The notes under the pieces are model-generated. The model saw only the letters and a program-made list of their open reading frames with translations. It was not told the origin of the DNA and did not search any database. A program made the position numbers and the translations under genes. This document shows positions 7,083 to 16,541 of a stretch of 64,000 nt of DNA, piece after piece. This DNA comes from Bacteroidota bacterium (GTDB taxonomy: Bacteria; Bacteroidota; Bacteroidia; Cytophagales; Cyclobacteriaceae): contig JAEZEH010000009.1 of NCBI GenBank assembly GCA_023417785.1, positions 1-64,000 of the forward strand. The letters are read 5' to 3'. Position 1 is the stretch's first letter, and every line of letters starts with the position of its first letter.

Positions 7083-9689
7083 TCATTTCTTAAGCAGGGA
7101 TAACACTTCGTTGAGTTTCAAAAGCGCCTCGACAGGACTGATCGTATTGATGTCAATTTTGCTTAGTGCTTCTTCCATTGCCTTATGACGCGGATCAGTT
7201 TCGAACAAGCTCATTTGAGGAGTTGGTTTTGGCATCTCCTGAATCCTTCTTCGATTCTCATTCTTGTGCTTGTCTTTTTCGAGAAAGTGTAGGATCTCAT
7301 TAGCGCGAAAGACAACCCGGTTCGGCATTCCCGCGATCTGCGCGACATGAATACCGAATGAGTGCTCGCTTCCACCGGGCTTAAGCTTCCGCATGAAGAT
7401 AATTTTTTCGCCGATTTCCTTTACGGAAACATTGAAATTCTTCACCCGCGGTAAATCTTCCTCCAACTGGTTCAGTTCATGATAATGTGTGGCGAACAGC
7501 GTCTTTGGTTTGAAGTCTTTATGGTTGTGAAGGTGTTCCACGATGGCCCAGGCAATAGACACTCCGTCGTAGGTGCTCGTACCCCGGCCAATTTCGTCCA
7601 TAAGGATCAGGCTTCGGTGGCTGAGATTGTTGAGAATGCTTGCTGTTTCAGTCATCTCCACCATAAAAGTTGATTCGCCGCGCGACAAGTTATCAGACGC
7701 ACCCACACGCGTGAAAACCTTGTCAACGATTCCAATAGACGCTGATGCGGCGGGGACGAAACTACCAATCTGTGCCAGCAACACGATCAGCGCAGTTTGC
7801 CGGAGCAGTGCGGATTTACCGGCCATGTTCGGGCCGGTGATTATCAGCACCTGTTGTTTTTCACTATCAAGGAATATATCGTTTGGAACATAAGATTCTC
7901 CTATAGGAAGTTGTTTCTCAATAACAGGGTGTCGTCCCGCCTTGATATCAATTACAATTGAATCGTTGATCTCAGGTTTGGCGTATTTATTTGTGCGTGC
8001 CACACATGCGAAAGACAGCAGGCAATCGAGCTGAGCCAGAACGCGGGCGTTTTGCTGAATCTGCGGAACGAACTCCGCGGCTGTGTTAACCAACGCCTGG
8101 AATATGCGCTGCTCTATCACGGCGAGTTTTTCTTCAGCATGAAGGATTTTTTCTTCGTACACCTTCAACTCTTCGGTGATGAATCGCTCGGCGTTCACCA
8201 GGGTTTGTTTCCGGATCCAGTCGGAGGGTACTTTATCTTTGTTTGCGTTACTTACTTCCAGGTAGTAGCCGAACACCTTGTTATAGGAAATTTTTAGCGA
8301 TCCGATGCCTGTGCGTTCAACTTCCCGCTTCTGGATCTGCAGGAGAAAATCTTTTCCGGAGAAAGCGATTTTCTGGAGCTCATCCAACTCGGCATCGATA
8401 CCTTCTTTGATAAGGCCACCCTGATTTGACAAAATCGAAACGTCTTCACGTAGTTCGTTGGCGATCTTTGTGACGAGAAATTCGCAGAGGTGCAGTTGGT
8501 CCGCAAGCTTATTCAATATCGGTGATGCCTGGGCAGACAACATACCACGGATAGGCTCGATGTGTTTCAGCGAGCGCTTCAGCTGGATCATTTCCCGCGG
8601 ATTGATCCGGTTTACGGCCACTTTGGAAATCAGGCGTTCCAGATCCGCGATTTGCTTGAGCGGCTCGAGGATGGCTTCTGCGAGTTCCGGCTCACGAAAA
8701 AACGTATCCACCACATCAAGTCGTTCGTCGATGGCGACTTTGTCTTTGAGGGGAAGGATCATCCATTTGCGCAGCTGACGCGATCCCATGGGAGTGACCG
8801 TGCGATCTAAAACATTTATCAGCGGAACGCCGCCATCGTTTTGCGCGTAGACCAGTTCAAGATTGCGAATCGTAAACTTGTCGAGCCATACATACTTTTC
8901 TTCGTCGATTCGCGAGATAGCCGCAATATGCGATGTGTCCCGGTGTTCCGTTTCTTCGAGGTAATGAAGGATAGCGCCTCCGGCAATGATTGCCTCACCC
9001 AGATCCTCGATGCCGAAACCTTTCAGCGAGGCGGTGCGGAACTGATTGATAAGTTTGTCATACGCAAAATCAAAACCGAAAACCCAGTCATCCAGCGCGA
9101 ACGTACTGTAACCGTCTGAAAAGAGTTTTTCAAATTTGTCGCGTGATGACTTGCTGAATATTATTTCTGAAGGCGCGAAGCCCTGAATGAGTTTCAGGAT
9201 ATAGTTTTCCTGCCCCTGGGCGGCGTAAAACTCGCCGGTCGAAACATCAAGGAAAGCGATGCCGTATGCGTTCTTCCCGGCGAAGATCGATGCCAGAAAG
9301 TTGTTCTGTTTTCGTTCAAGAACATTATCGTTATACGAAAGACCAGGCGTAACCAACTCGGTTACACCGCGTTTAACAATTCCCTTTACAAATTTAGGAT
9401 CTTCAAGCTGGTCACAGATGGCCACGCGATGGCCGGCTCTGACAAGTTTGGGGAGATATGTATCCAGCGAATGGTGAGGAAATCCGGCCAGTTCTATTTC
9501 GGATGCAGACCCTGCCCCGCGCTTGGTCAGCACAATGTCAAGCACCTTGCTCGCGGCAATGGCGTCCTGCCCGAATGTTTCATAAAAATCACCCACACGG
9601 AAAAGCAGCAGAGCACCGGGGTATTTCGCCTTTATGGCGTTGTACTGTTTCATCAACGGGGTTTCGGTGGTAGTTTTTGCTTCAGCCAT
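7083..9689 (-). CDS. mutS: DNA mismatch repair protein MutS
   Basis: Mismatch-recognition ATPase of post-replicative repair. Near the N-terminus the mismatch-reading motif FRVGDFYETF contains the Phe-x-Glu pair. The clamp and lever domains follow, and the C-terminal ATPase has Walker A GPNMAGKS (about residue 617), the Walker B segment DEIGRGTSTYDG and ATHYHEL. The start at 9689 (MAEAKTTTETPLMKQY) gives 868 residues, normal for MutS. The frame stays open for 43 more codons upstream, but that part has no family similarity and overlaps intergenic DNA. An exported methyltransferase gene lies 98 bp upstream on the same strand and may share its transcript. Confidence 0.97.
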   Translation of the reverse strand: MAEAKTTTETPLMKQYNAIKAKYPGALLLFRVGDFYETFGQDAIAASKVLDIVLTKRGAGSASEIELAGFPHHSLDTYLPKLVRAGHRVAICDQLEDPKFVKGIVKRGVTELVTPGLSYNDNVLERKQNNFLASIFAGKNAYGIAFLDVSTGEFYAAQGQENYILKLIQGFAPSEIIFSKSSRDKFEKLFSDGYSTFALDDWVFGFDFAYDKLINQFRTASLKGFGIEDLGEAIIAGGAILHYLEETEHRDTSHIAAISRIDEEKYVWLDKFTIRNLELVYAQNDGGVPLINVLDRTVTPMGSRQLRKWMILPLKDKVAIDERLDVVDTFFREPELAEAILEPLKQIADLERLISKVAVNRINPREMIQLKRSLKHIEPIRGMLSAQASPILNKLADQLHLCEFLVTKIANELREDVSILSNQGGLIKEGIDAELDELQKIAFSGKDFLLQIQKREVERTGIGSLKISYNKVFGYYLEVSNANKDKVPSDWIRKQTLVNAERFITEELKVYEEKILHAEEKLAVIEQRIFQALVNTAAEFVPQIQQNARVLAQLDCLLSFACVARTNKYAKPEINDSIVIDIKAGRHPVIEKQLPIGESYVPNDIFLDSEKQQVLIITGPNMAGKSALLRQTALIVLLAQIGSFVPAASASIGIVDKVFTRVGASDNLSRGESTFMVEMTETASILNNLSHRSLILMDEIGRGTSTYDGVSIAWAIVEHLHNHKDFKPKTLFATHYHELNQLEEDLPRVKNFNVSVKEIGEKIIFMRKLKPGGSEHSFGIHVAQIAGMPNRVVFRANEILHFLEKDKHKNENRRRIQEMPKPTPQMSLFETDPRHKAMEEALSKIDINTISPVEALLKLNEVLSLLKK

Positions 9690-9787
9690 AGTTGACAAAT
9701 ATAAAAAATCTCTCCCTGGACCCCCGGCAAGACAATGGGAAGAAATCAAAAAATAAATAAGACCCTTTAGCCACAAAACGGACTGCC

Positions 9788-10444
9788 TCAGCCTTTTGGT
9801 CTGGCTACAATAACCCACATTGTATCGCCCTTTTGTTCCGTCCGATCAACAAAACGTTCTTCGTGATGAAGGATGCTGAATTCCGCTTTGCGCAAATCCT
9901 CGAGCGCGTATCGCGATTCGAGTTCATGTTTTCTGAATTGAGCATCCCGCGGCTGCCCTTTCCGCTCATCAGCGAGGGGTTCGCAAATGACGACAACCGC
10001 ACCGGGTTTAAGGGCTTTTTTCAGGTTGATCAAAAACGTGTCATGATCCCGTATTTCATGGTACGTATCGACGATGAGCACCGCGTCGATGCCACCGGGC
10101 GGAAGCTTTGGGTTGTCAGGCGCAGCCAGTATAGGCCGAACGTTGCTGAAACCGCGCCTGACGGATATCTCCTCAAGTTTTTGAAGTTTACTTTCCGAGA
10201 TATCGACCGCATACACAACACCTTCCGGCACGGCTGCAGCAAGTTTCATCGCAAAATAACCCTCGTGGGATCCAATGTCAGCGACTAAACTTCGCTTCGT
10301 CAGTTTTAGGAATTCAATCAAGGTATCAGGCTTCTGCCAGGTATCGCGCTCTGTCCACGTGCTTTCGGTGTAAACGTCCTTCCAGGGATTCTGCGCGCTG
10401 CAAGTCAGCGGGAGAAGTATGGCGATAAGGAGAAAACGCATCAT
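9788..10444 (-). CDS. Exported SAM-dependent methyltransferase
   Basis: Class I methyltransferase fold with motif I VADIGSHEGYF (54-64), the acidic end of strand 2 in VYAVDIS, and a PGAVVVICEP strand. Unusually for a SAM enzyme it starts with a good signal peptide (MMRFLLIAILLPLTCSAQ, cleavage likely after Ala17), so the protein should leave the cytoplasm, where SAM is not expected. Similar signal-peptide-bearing methyltransferases are known from Bacteroidota annotations, without a settled role. The start could also be the second Met. It is followed by mutS on the same strand and is divergent from the TrmH gene. Substrate unknown. Confidence 0.82.
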   Translation of the reverse strand: MMRFLLIAILLPLTCSAQNPWKDVYTESTWTERDTWQKPDTLIEFLKLTKRSLVADIGSHEGYFAMKLAAAVPEGVVYAVDISESKLQKLEEISVRRGFSNVRPILAAPDNPKLPPGGIDAVLIVDTYHEIRDHDTFLINLKKALKPGAVVVICEPLADERKGQPRDAQFRKHELESRYALEDLRKAEFSILHHEERFVDRTEQKGDTMWVIVARPKG

Positions 10445-10494
10445 TCCGATGATGATACAATTTTGAAACCCGACAGAGAAACCGATAATAGTTT

Positions 10495-10502
10495 TATGTT
10501 TG
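10495..10502 (+). promoter_or_regulatory. Putative -7 box TATGTTTG before the TrmH gene
   Basis: Fits TAnnTTTG and lies 4 bp before the ATG at 10507, so any transcript would be nearly leaderless. No convincing -33 element at the right spacing. Confidence 0.3.
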
Positions 10503-10506
10503 CGGC

Positions 10507-11037
10507 ATGAAAAAGCTTAAACTGGACGAATTAGGACGGATTCCAGCGGTGGCGTACAAAGATGCTGAAAAGATTCCGGTCGTTATTGTGCTCGACAATG
10601 TAAGAAGCCTTCACAACGTTGGTTCAGCATTTCGAACAGCAGACGCTTTTCTGGTAGAAAAAATAATCCTTACGGGAATTACGGGCACGCCGCCGAATCG
10701 AGAAATTCATAAGACTGCATTGGGAGCAACGGATTCGGTGCCGTGGGAGCATGTGATGGAAGCCGCACAAGCGGTGCGCGAACTTAAGAGCCAGGGATAT
10801 ACAGTAGTTTGCGTGGAGCAAACAGACGAAAGCTCACTTCTGCAGGAATATGAAACAGCCCCATCAGCCAAGTGGGCGCTTGTTTTCGGCAACGAAGTGA
10901 ATGGCGTAAGCGAAGACGTGATTGCGCTGGCCGACCAGGCGATTGAAATCCCACAAGGGGGGTCCAAACATTCGCTCAACGTTTCGGTTTGCCTGGGAAT
11001 TGTAGTCTGGCACTTCTTCCGCCAACTGAAACTGTAG
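10507..11037 (+). CDS. TrmH/SpoU-family RNA methyltransferase
   Basis: SPOUT-class 2'-O-ribose methyltransferase for tRNA or rRNA. The three SpoU motifs are visible: LDNVRSLHNVGSAFRTAD (about 30-47), FGNEVNGVSEDVIALAD (about 128-144), and IEIPQGGSKHSLNVSVCLGI near the C-terminus, which form the knotted SAM-binding site. The length of 176 residues is the catalytic domain only, as in TrmL-like or short TrmH proteins. The RNA target cannot be told from sequence. purM follows 46 bp downstream in the same direction. Confidence 0.9.
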   Translation: MKKLKLDELGRIPAVAYKDAEKIPVVIVLDNVRSLHNVGSAFRTADAFLVEKIILTGITGTPPNREIHKTALGATDSVPWEHVMEAAQAVRELKSQGYTVVCVEQTDESSLLQEYETAPSAKWALVFGNEVNGVSEDVIALADQAIEIPQGGSKHSLNVSVCLGIVVWHFFRQLKL

Positions 11038-11083
11038 GTTTTGGAAAAAATCGTAACCTTTGCACCTGAAAACATTTACCAAC

Positions 11084-12250
11084 GTGTCTGACCGGTATTC
11101 ACAACGAGGCGTTTCTGCATCCAAAGAGGATGTACACCAGGCCATAAGCAAGCTGGACAAAGGCCTGTTTCCGAAAGCATTTTGCAAAATCGTTCCCGAC
11201 TACCTCGCGGGCGATCCTGAGTTCTGCACGGTGATGCACGCCGATGGTGCCGGCACAAAATCATCTCTTGCCTATTTGTACTGGAAGGAAACTGGTGATC
11301 TTTCTGTGTGGAAAGGAATCGCCCAGGACGCCATCGTGATGAACATCGACGACCTGTTGTGTGTTGGCGCCACCAAAAACATTTTGTTGTCGTCTACCAT
11401 TGGCAGAAACAAGAACCTGATCCCCGGAGAAGTGATCGCTGCGATCATAGATGGAACCGAAGCAGTGCTTGCCATGCTGCGCGAGAACGGATTGAACATC
11501 ATTAGTACTGGTGGCGAAACGGCTGACGTAGGTGACCTGGTGAAAACTGTCATTGTCGACAGTACTGTGGTTACGCGAATGAAGCGTCGGGACGTCATTA
11601 ATAATCAGAACATCAAGGCAGGTGATGTAATTGTGGGTCTTGCCTCCTATGGTAAAGCGAATTACGAAAACGCGTATAACGGAGGCATGGGTAGCAACGG
11701 ACTTACTTCCGCGAGGCATGATGTGTTTTACAATCACTATGCAACCAAATACCCGGAAACATATGATCCGGAAACAACGGCTTCGCTGGTGTACAGTGGC
11801 AGGATGAAAGTTACTGACGCGGTCGCGGGCGTGCCACTTGATGCCGGGAAGCTCGTGTTGTCACCGACCCGAACCTATGCCCCCATCATAGTAGAAATAC
11901 TGAAGGACATGCGCAGTGAAATTCACGGCATGATCCATTGCAGTGGAGGTGCGCAGACAAAGGTCCTTCACTTCGTTGAGGGGCTGCACGTGATCAAAGA
12001 CAGTCTTCACACAACACCGCCTTTGTTCGAAATGATCCAGCAGCAGAGTGGAACCGATTGGAAGGAAATGTATAAGGTGTTTAACATGGGGCACCGCATG
12101 GAATTGTATGTCGATGAACACAGAGCTGAAGAGGTAATAGCAACATCAAAACGTTTCGGTGTCGATGCCAAAATTATTGGAAGAGTAGAAGCGTCGCCGG
12201 AAAAGAAGGTGACGATTAAAAGCCAGCACGGCGAGTTCCACTACAGCTAA
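11084..12250 (+). CDS. purM: Phosphoribosylformylglycinamidine cyclo-ligase
   Basis: AIR synthetase of de novo purine synthesis: closes the imidazole ring of formylglycinamidine ribonucleotide with ATP. The GTG at 11084 gives MSDRYSQRGVSASKEDVHQAI, the usual beginning in Bacteroidota; an upstream in-frame TTG at 11060 would add eight unconserved residues. Further family marks are HADGAGTKSSLAYLYW, MNIDDLLCVGA and STGGETADVGDLV. At 388 residues it belongs to the longer Bacteroidota form. The annotation of these long forms as PurM or AIR-synthase-related protein varies. Confidence 0.9.
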   Translation: MSDRYSQRGVSASKEDVHQAISKLDKGLFPKAFCKIVPDYLAGDPEFCTVMHADGAGTKSSLAYLYWKETGDLSVWKGIAQDAIVMNIDDLLCVGATKNILLSSTIGRNKNLIPGEVIAAIIDGTEAVLAMLRENGLNIISTGGETADVGDLVKTVIVDSTVVTRMKRRDVINNQNIKAGDVIVGLASYGKANYENAYNGGMGSNGLTSARHDVFYNHYATKYPETYDPETTASLVYSGRMKVTDAVAGVPLDAGKLVLSPTRTYAPIIVEILKDMRSEIHGMIHCSGGAQTKVLHFVEGLHVIKDSLHTTPPLFEMIQQQSGTDWKEMYKVFNMGHRMELYVDEHRAEEVIATSKRFGVDAKIIGRVEASPEKKVTIKSQHGEFHYS

Positions 12251-12456
12251 GCATTCATAATTTCAAAGGTGATTTTGTCAGCTATGTGATCATGGCCGGC
12301 CGATGATTGAAGCAATTTGCCTGAGCAGATAACAACTGATTCCAAACCGCAAGAGGTCCGTCTCGCAGGTGTCTTTTCTCAATGAATATCGGCAGCAGCA
12401 GTGACTAAACAGTTACGTGTCATTTGAAAGACATGATAAGTTTGCGTTCTTGCAGG
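12251..12456. other. Intergenic stretch, nothing recognised
   Basis: About 200 bp between purM and the M1 peptidase. A GGCCGGCC word is present but no convincing terminator, promoter or small gene. Confidence 0.4.
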
Positions 12457-14319
12457 ATGAACTTTCGGATACTTGTTTTATATCTGACGGCAGCGCTGTT
12501 GTTCATTCAATGCGAAACAGTCAAGAACCAGGAAAACCAAATTATGTCACAGGATCCTCACTCCTTCTCCAGTCCGGTGGATGCACGCGTAAAGCACCTG
12601 AACTGGAAAGCCCGCCTTGATTTTGAAAAGAGAATCATTCATGCTACGGCGGTATGGGATATCGAAACAGGAACGGATACCGATATAATAATCTTCGACA
12701 CCAAAGATCTGGAGATCGTGAAGGTATGGGTAGATGATAGTACATCCGCAGCGTTCAGGTTGGGTGAGCGCGATGAAATTCTCGGGCAGCCATTGGCAGT
12801 AATGATTAACCCGTCCACCAAACGCGTTGGCATCGAGTATACTACCAGCCCGAAGGCTGAAGCACTCCAATGGCTGGGCCCGGAGCAAACATCCGGGAAA
12901 CGTTACCCGTTTCTTTTTACCCAGTCGCAAGCGATTCTGGCGCGAACCTGGGTTCCCTGTCAGGATTCACCGAGTGTTCGATTTACCTATGAGGCCGAAG
13001 TTGAAAGCCCGCGGGAGCTGCTCGTGTTAATGAGCGCGTCGAATCCTGAAAAAAAGAGCCCCGAAGGCCGTTTCGCGTTTAGCATGAAGCAGCCGATTCC
13101 CTCCTACCTTTTGGCGTTGGCAGCCGGTGACCTGGAGTTTAAGCCAATAAGTGCACGAAGCGGTGTCTATGCCGAACCACAGGTCATCGAAAAAGCAAGC
13201 TGGGAATTCGCCGATCTGGAAAAAATGATCTCGGGTGCAGAGGAGTTATACGGCGCCTATCAGTGGGAGCGCTATGATGTAGTGGTTCTTCCGCCGAGTT
13301 TTCCATTCGGAGGCATGGAGAATCCACGATTGACTTTTGCAACACCTACGATACTTGCCGGGGATCGGTCACTTACTTCACTGATTGCGCATGAGCTGGC
13401 ACATAGCTGGTCCGGTAACCTGGTGACAAACGCCACATGGAATGACTTCTGGCTCAACGAAGGGTTTACGGTTTACTTCGAACATCGTATAATGGAAAAG
13501 CTGTATGGGAAGGATTACTCCGAGATGTTGGCGTCGCTGGCACTACAGGACTTGAACCAGACGATTGCCGACTTGAAAAAGGATAATAAGTATGGTGATA
13601 CTCGTCTCTTGCTGGCTCTTGAAGGAAGAAATCCCGATGATGGTGTTACCGACATCGCATATAACAAAGGCTACTTTTTCTTACGATCGATAGAAGAAGA
13701 ATATGGCCGCGACAAATTTGACGAGTTTCTGAACGGTTATTTTTCTGCCAATGCGTTCACGTCCATGAACACGGAAGGTTTTATCTCATTTATAAAGAGC
13801 TTCTATCACGAACGATTCAATATTACTTTAGCTGATCAGCTTTTCACGGCCTGGATATTTACGGAGGGCCTTCCAGACAAAGTTCCCACCCCGACTTCTG
13901 ACCGGTTTACGCCGGTTGAGGATGCTATCGCGAAGTGGCGGCAGTCTCCCTCGGTACCCCTGCCCGAAACGCGTGACTGGAGCACACATGAGTGGCTTCA
14001 CTTCCTGAAGAATTTACCAGATACACTCACCGTGGAAGAAATGAAAAGCCTCGACGAGATTGGGGGATTTACTTCATCAGGCAATGCCGAAATCGTGACC
14101 CTTTGGCTGGTGCACGCCGTGAAAAACGATTATCAGGAGGCGTACCCCAGGCTGGAGTCTTTTCTTATAAATACAGGGCGGAGAAAATTTCTGAGTCCGA
14201 TTTACTATGAACTCGCGAATACGCCGGAAGGCAATGTCCGTGCCCGGGAGATTTATTCAAAGGCGCGGCCGAATTATCACTTCGTAGCGACCAATACCTT
14301 CGACAAACTGTTCTTATAA
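12457..14319 (+). CDS. M1-family aminopeptidase, lipoprotein (LTA4 hydrolase-like)
   Basis: Zinc aminopeptidase that trims N-terminal residues of peptides outside the inner membrane. The zinc site is HELAHSW with the third ligand in NEGFTVYFE 18 residues later; the substrate-recognition motif GGMEN precedes it. The C-terminal helical part resembles leukotriene A4 hydrolases. The chosen start gives a short signal segment MNFRILVLYLTAALLFIQC with the lipobox Cys at 19. In-frame starts at 12424 (TTG) and 12433 (ATG) would only lengthen the n-region. Length about 620 residues is normal. No operon partner. Confidence 0.92.
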   Translation: MNFRILVLYLTAALLFIQCETVKNQENQIMSQDPHSFSSPVDARVKHLNWKARLDFEKRIIHATAVWDIETGTDTDIIIFDTKDLEIVKVWVDDSTSAAFRLGERDEILGQPLAVMINPSTKRVGIEYTTSPKAEALQWLGPEQTSGKRYPFLFTQSQAILARTWVPCQDSPSVRFTYEAEVESPRELLVLMSASNPEKKSPEGRFAFSMKQPIPSYLLALAAGDLEFKPISARSGVYAEPQVIEKASWEFADLEKMISGAEELYGAYQWERYDVVVLPPSFPFGGMENPRLTFATPTILAGDRSLTSLIAHELAHSWSGNLVTNATWNDFWLNEGFTVYFEHRIMEKLYGKDYSEMLASLALQDLNQTIADLKKDNKYGDTRLLLALEGRNPDDGVTDIAYNKGYFFLRSIEEEYGRDKFDEFLNGYFSANAFTSMNTEGFISFIKSFYHERFNITLADQLFTAWIFTEGLPDKVPTPTSDRFTPVEDAIAKWRQSPSVPLPETRDWSTHEWLHFLKNLPDTLTVEEMKSLDEIGGFTSSGNAEIVTLWLVHAVKNDYQEAYPRLESFLINTGRRKFLSPIYYELANTPEGNVRAREIYSKARPNYHFVATNTFDKLFL

Positions 14320-14432
14320 AATTACAATTCAATTTGCTTTCGGATCACTTCAAACGTTAGAGAGTACGGTTCGGTTGAAAAAATTTCCGGGGAAAGCAAC
14401 CTCCGCCGTAGACTTGGTGTCTATAGAGCGTG

Positions 14433-14534
14433 ATGAAGGCATTGTTGTTCAATAAAAAAAGTTTTTTACTTGCGATAGGCATCCTGGTTGCCGCGTTGAT
14501 TTGTTTCAGCACGGGGTTATTTGGAATGAGCTAA
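14433..14534 (+). CDS. Possible 33-residue single-span membrane peptide
   Basis: ATG at 14433 starts a 33-codon frame: a short basic N-terminus (NKKS) followed by one hydrophobic helix (FLLAIGILVAALICFSTGLF). It sits alone between an M1 peptidase and a convergent lipoprotein gene, ending 7 bp before the latter's stop. The hydrophobic profile with a basic head fits a real small membrane protein, but there is no family evidence and no clear promoter. Confidence 0.35.
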   Translation: MKALLFNKKSFLLAIGILVAALICFSTGLFGMS

Positions 14535-14541
14535 CAGGTCA

Positions 14542-15018
14542 TCAGAACCGAACGCGGACGTCATCCTTATAATCTACCGGTACTTTAAACGGCACTCCTT
14601 TATAGGACAACCGTACCGAGCCCAGGTATCGCACTTCAAATTTTTTTCCGCCAAGCATGCCCCATATGGTTTCCATTGTTCCCAATTCTTTCATCGCCAG
14701 ATTTACCTGAAGGGGGACCGTAAATTCGGCCCGGGCCGGTATTTTTGTGTTGTATTCCTGTTTTACGTTCGCGGCTTTTTTTCCGTTTACAAAGATCTCT
14801 ACATCAATATTTTTCAGCTTTCCCTGCATGTTATTGGGATTATAGAAAACGGCATTCGCCTTTAGGGTAGGATCCGACGAGGCGTCGACAACCACATCCT
14901 TAATCGTTTTCAGAACAATGTCTTCTTTCGGTCTTTGGCAGCCAGCCAGCAAGAGCGTCAGCGAAAAGACAATCAGGGTCAAACGTAGTTCGAATATAAA
15001 TTTTGGTGAGTTGTTCAT
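14542..15018 (-). CDS. LEA14-like (LEA type 2) lipoprotein
   Basis: Starts with a lipoprotein signal (LIVFSLTLLLAGC, Cys about 27) when read from the ATG at 15018; the frame is open further upstream but that part lacks any signal-like feature. The mature part shows the late-embryogenesis-abundant type 2 pattern: ATIKD-like first strand, NAVFYNPNNMQGKLKNIDVEI, and IPARAEFTVPLQVNL. Such beta-sandwich lipoproteins are common in Bacteroidota and have no established function; desiccation or envelope-stress roles are only suggested by the family name. Confidence 0.8.
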   Translation of the reverse strand: MNNSPKFIFELRLTLIVFSLTLLLAGCQRPKEDIVLKTIKDVVVDASSDPTLKANAVFYNPNNMQGKLKNIDVEIFVNGKKAANVKQEYNTKIPARAEFTVPLQVNLAMKELGTMETIWGMLGGKKFEVRYLGSVRLSYKGVPFKVPVDYKDDVRVRF

Positions 15019-15123
15019 GGTCTTCTTTCCTGCTCTTTGGTCAAGTATAGACATTCCGGAGGCTTTTTTGTTACACAAATCGGCAACAACCATATTTGTG
15101 CCGTCTTTTTTACAATTTTACAA

Positions 15124-15741
15124 ATGAATCCGCATTTCGATTTCATTGCTGACGGGCTTGCCGAAAACGGGTTTGCTGTTTGCGATCAATTCCTGAGCCA
15201 GAATGAAGTGGACGCCATTGTCGGATTGGAACACTTTCGCAAAGGAGTTAATTCCTTTCAAAAGGCTGGAATAGGACGAAAACAAGGGCTTCAGGTTAAT
15301 GAAGGTATTCGTGGCGATTATATTCAGTGGCTTGACAAGCGCGACGTTCCTGCACCCGCAGCCGTATATCTTGACCGGCTGGGGGAACTTGTCAACTTCC
15401 TTAACCAGGCATTATATCTGAGTCTTAAGGACTTCGAGGTTCACATGACTATTTATCCTCAAGGAAGCTTCTATAAACGACATCTCGATCAGTTCCGTGC
15501 GGACGATCACCGTAAAATATCTGCGATATGCTACCTCAACAAAAACTGGCAGGAGGACGAGGGAGGCCAATTGCGGATGTACCTGCCGGAAGGAAGTAAA
15601 GATATTCTCCCTATCGCTGGTCGGTTTGTGTGCTTTAGGAGTGATCAGATAGAACACGAAGTTTTGCCCGCCACAAAGGATCGGTTAAGCCTTACCGGAT
15701 GGATCCTGGATCAGTTCAGCGACCTCAGGCATTTGTCTTAA
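15124..15741 (+). CDS. 2OG-Fe(II) oxygenase (prolyl-4-hydroxylase-like)
   Basis: Double-stranded beta-helix dioxygenase using 2-oxoglutarate and Fe(II). The iron ligands are visible as HLD in YKRHLDQF and a distal His in DQIEHEV, with the 2-oxoglutarate-binding Arg in RLSLTGWI. The ATG at 15124 gives 205 residues and removes 29 unconserved upstream residues. It stands divergently from the LEA14-like gene. Its substrate is unknown; relatives act on ribosomal proteins or translation factors. Confidence 0.88.
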   Translation: MNPHFDFIADGLAENGFAVCDQFLSQNEVDAIVGLEHFRKGVNSFQKAGIGRKQGLQVNEGIRGDYIQWLDKRDVPAPAAVYLDRLGELVNFLNQALYLSLKDFEVHMTIYPQGSFYKRHLDQFRADDHRKISAICYLNKNWQEDEGGQLRMYLPEGSKDILPIAGRFVCFRSDQIEHEVLPATKDRLSLTGWILDQFSDLRHLS

Positions 15742-15921
15742 TTTCAGCTGATAATACGTTAGGTCCTTCAATTTCCGTCGCACAGAGTGGTGCGGATGAA
15801 GCCGAATCCTTGAAACCCGAGGGCACTTGTGCTGATTTTCCGGACAATTCAAAAATCGGATCAAAAAAAGCAGCGGGGATGGCTATAACGTTTTAAATTT
15901 GATCCGCTTTAATGTAGTGGA

Positions 15922-16392
15922 ATGAAAAAATACTTTCTCAAGCTCTATCAGTATAACGAGTGGGCCAACAAACGAGTAATCGGAGTGCTAAATAAGCAAC
16001 AGGTCGACAACGAAAAGATACTGACGCTAATGGGGCATATCGTCGCGGCACAATTTCTCTGGTTCCATCGCATAAACGGGATGCCGCCGGCCAAAGTAAA
16101 ACTCTGGGGCGAATACAAACTTGACCAACTTAATGAAATGGTTGAAAAAGCGAATCAGATGTGGCTGGAGTTTATAGAGCGGGAAGAAAGTTTTGATCGC
16201 GAACTTACATATAAAAATTATACGGGCGATCCGTATGTAAACAACGTTGAATCAATCATGATTCATCTGGTAAACCACTGCAGTTACCACCGCGCACAAA
16301 TTGCCATGCTTCTTCGCCAGAGTGGACTTGAGCCGATCAATACAGACTTCATAACCTACGACCGCGTCCTGCGTGGTCAATGGAAAGACTGA
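15922..16392 (+). CDS. DinB-family protein
   Basis: Four-helix DinB/YfiT-type metal-binding protein of 156 residues. Family marks are YNEWANKRV at the N-terminus, a His in LMGHIVAAQFLWFHR, and the pair in HLVNHCSYHRAQIAMLLRQ that supplies metal ligands. Members include thiol-dependent transferases such as bacillithiol transferases, but most have no assigned substrate. Single gene, no operon partner. Confidence 0.87.
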   Translation: MKKYFLKLYQYNEWANKRVIGVLNKQQVDNEKILTLMGHIVAAQFLWFHRINGMPPAKVKLWGEYKLDQLNEMVEKANQMWLEFIEREESFDRELTYKNYTGDPYVNNVESIMIHLVNHCSYHRAQIAMLLRQSGLEPINTDFITYDRVLRGQWKD

Positions 16393-16541
16393 CCGGTGCA
16401 ATTTGACGACACTTAAAGTCGGCAAATGTCACAATCCCGAGAGCCAATTAAAAAGTTTCCGTTGCACTCCCGCAAAGGACGCAAATGAATATGCGTACAA
16501 TCACACCGTTGCGTTCTTCCGTAACCGATTAAGTGGATAGG

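Noticed and set aside
9690..9818. 43-codon N-terminal extension of MutS
   Set aside because: No similarity to MutS, reaches into intergenic DNA, and the ATG at 9689 gives the standard N-terminus.
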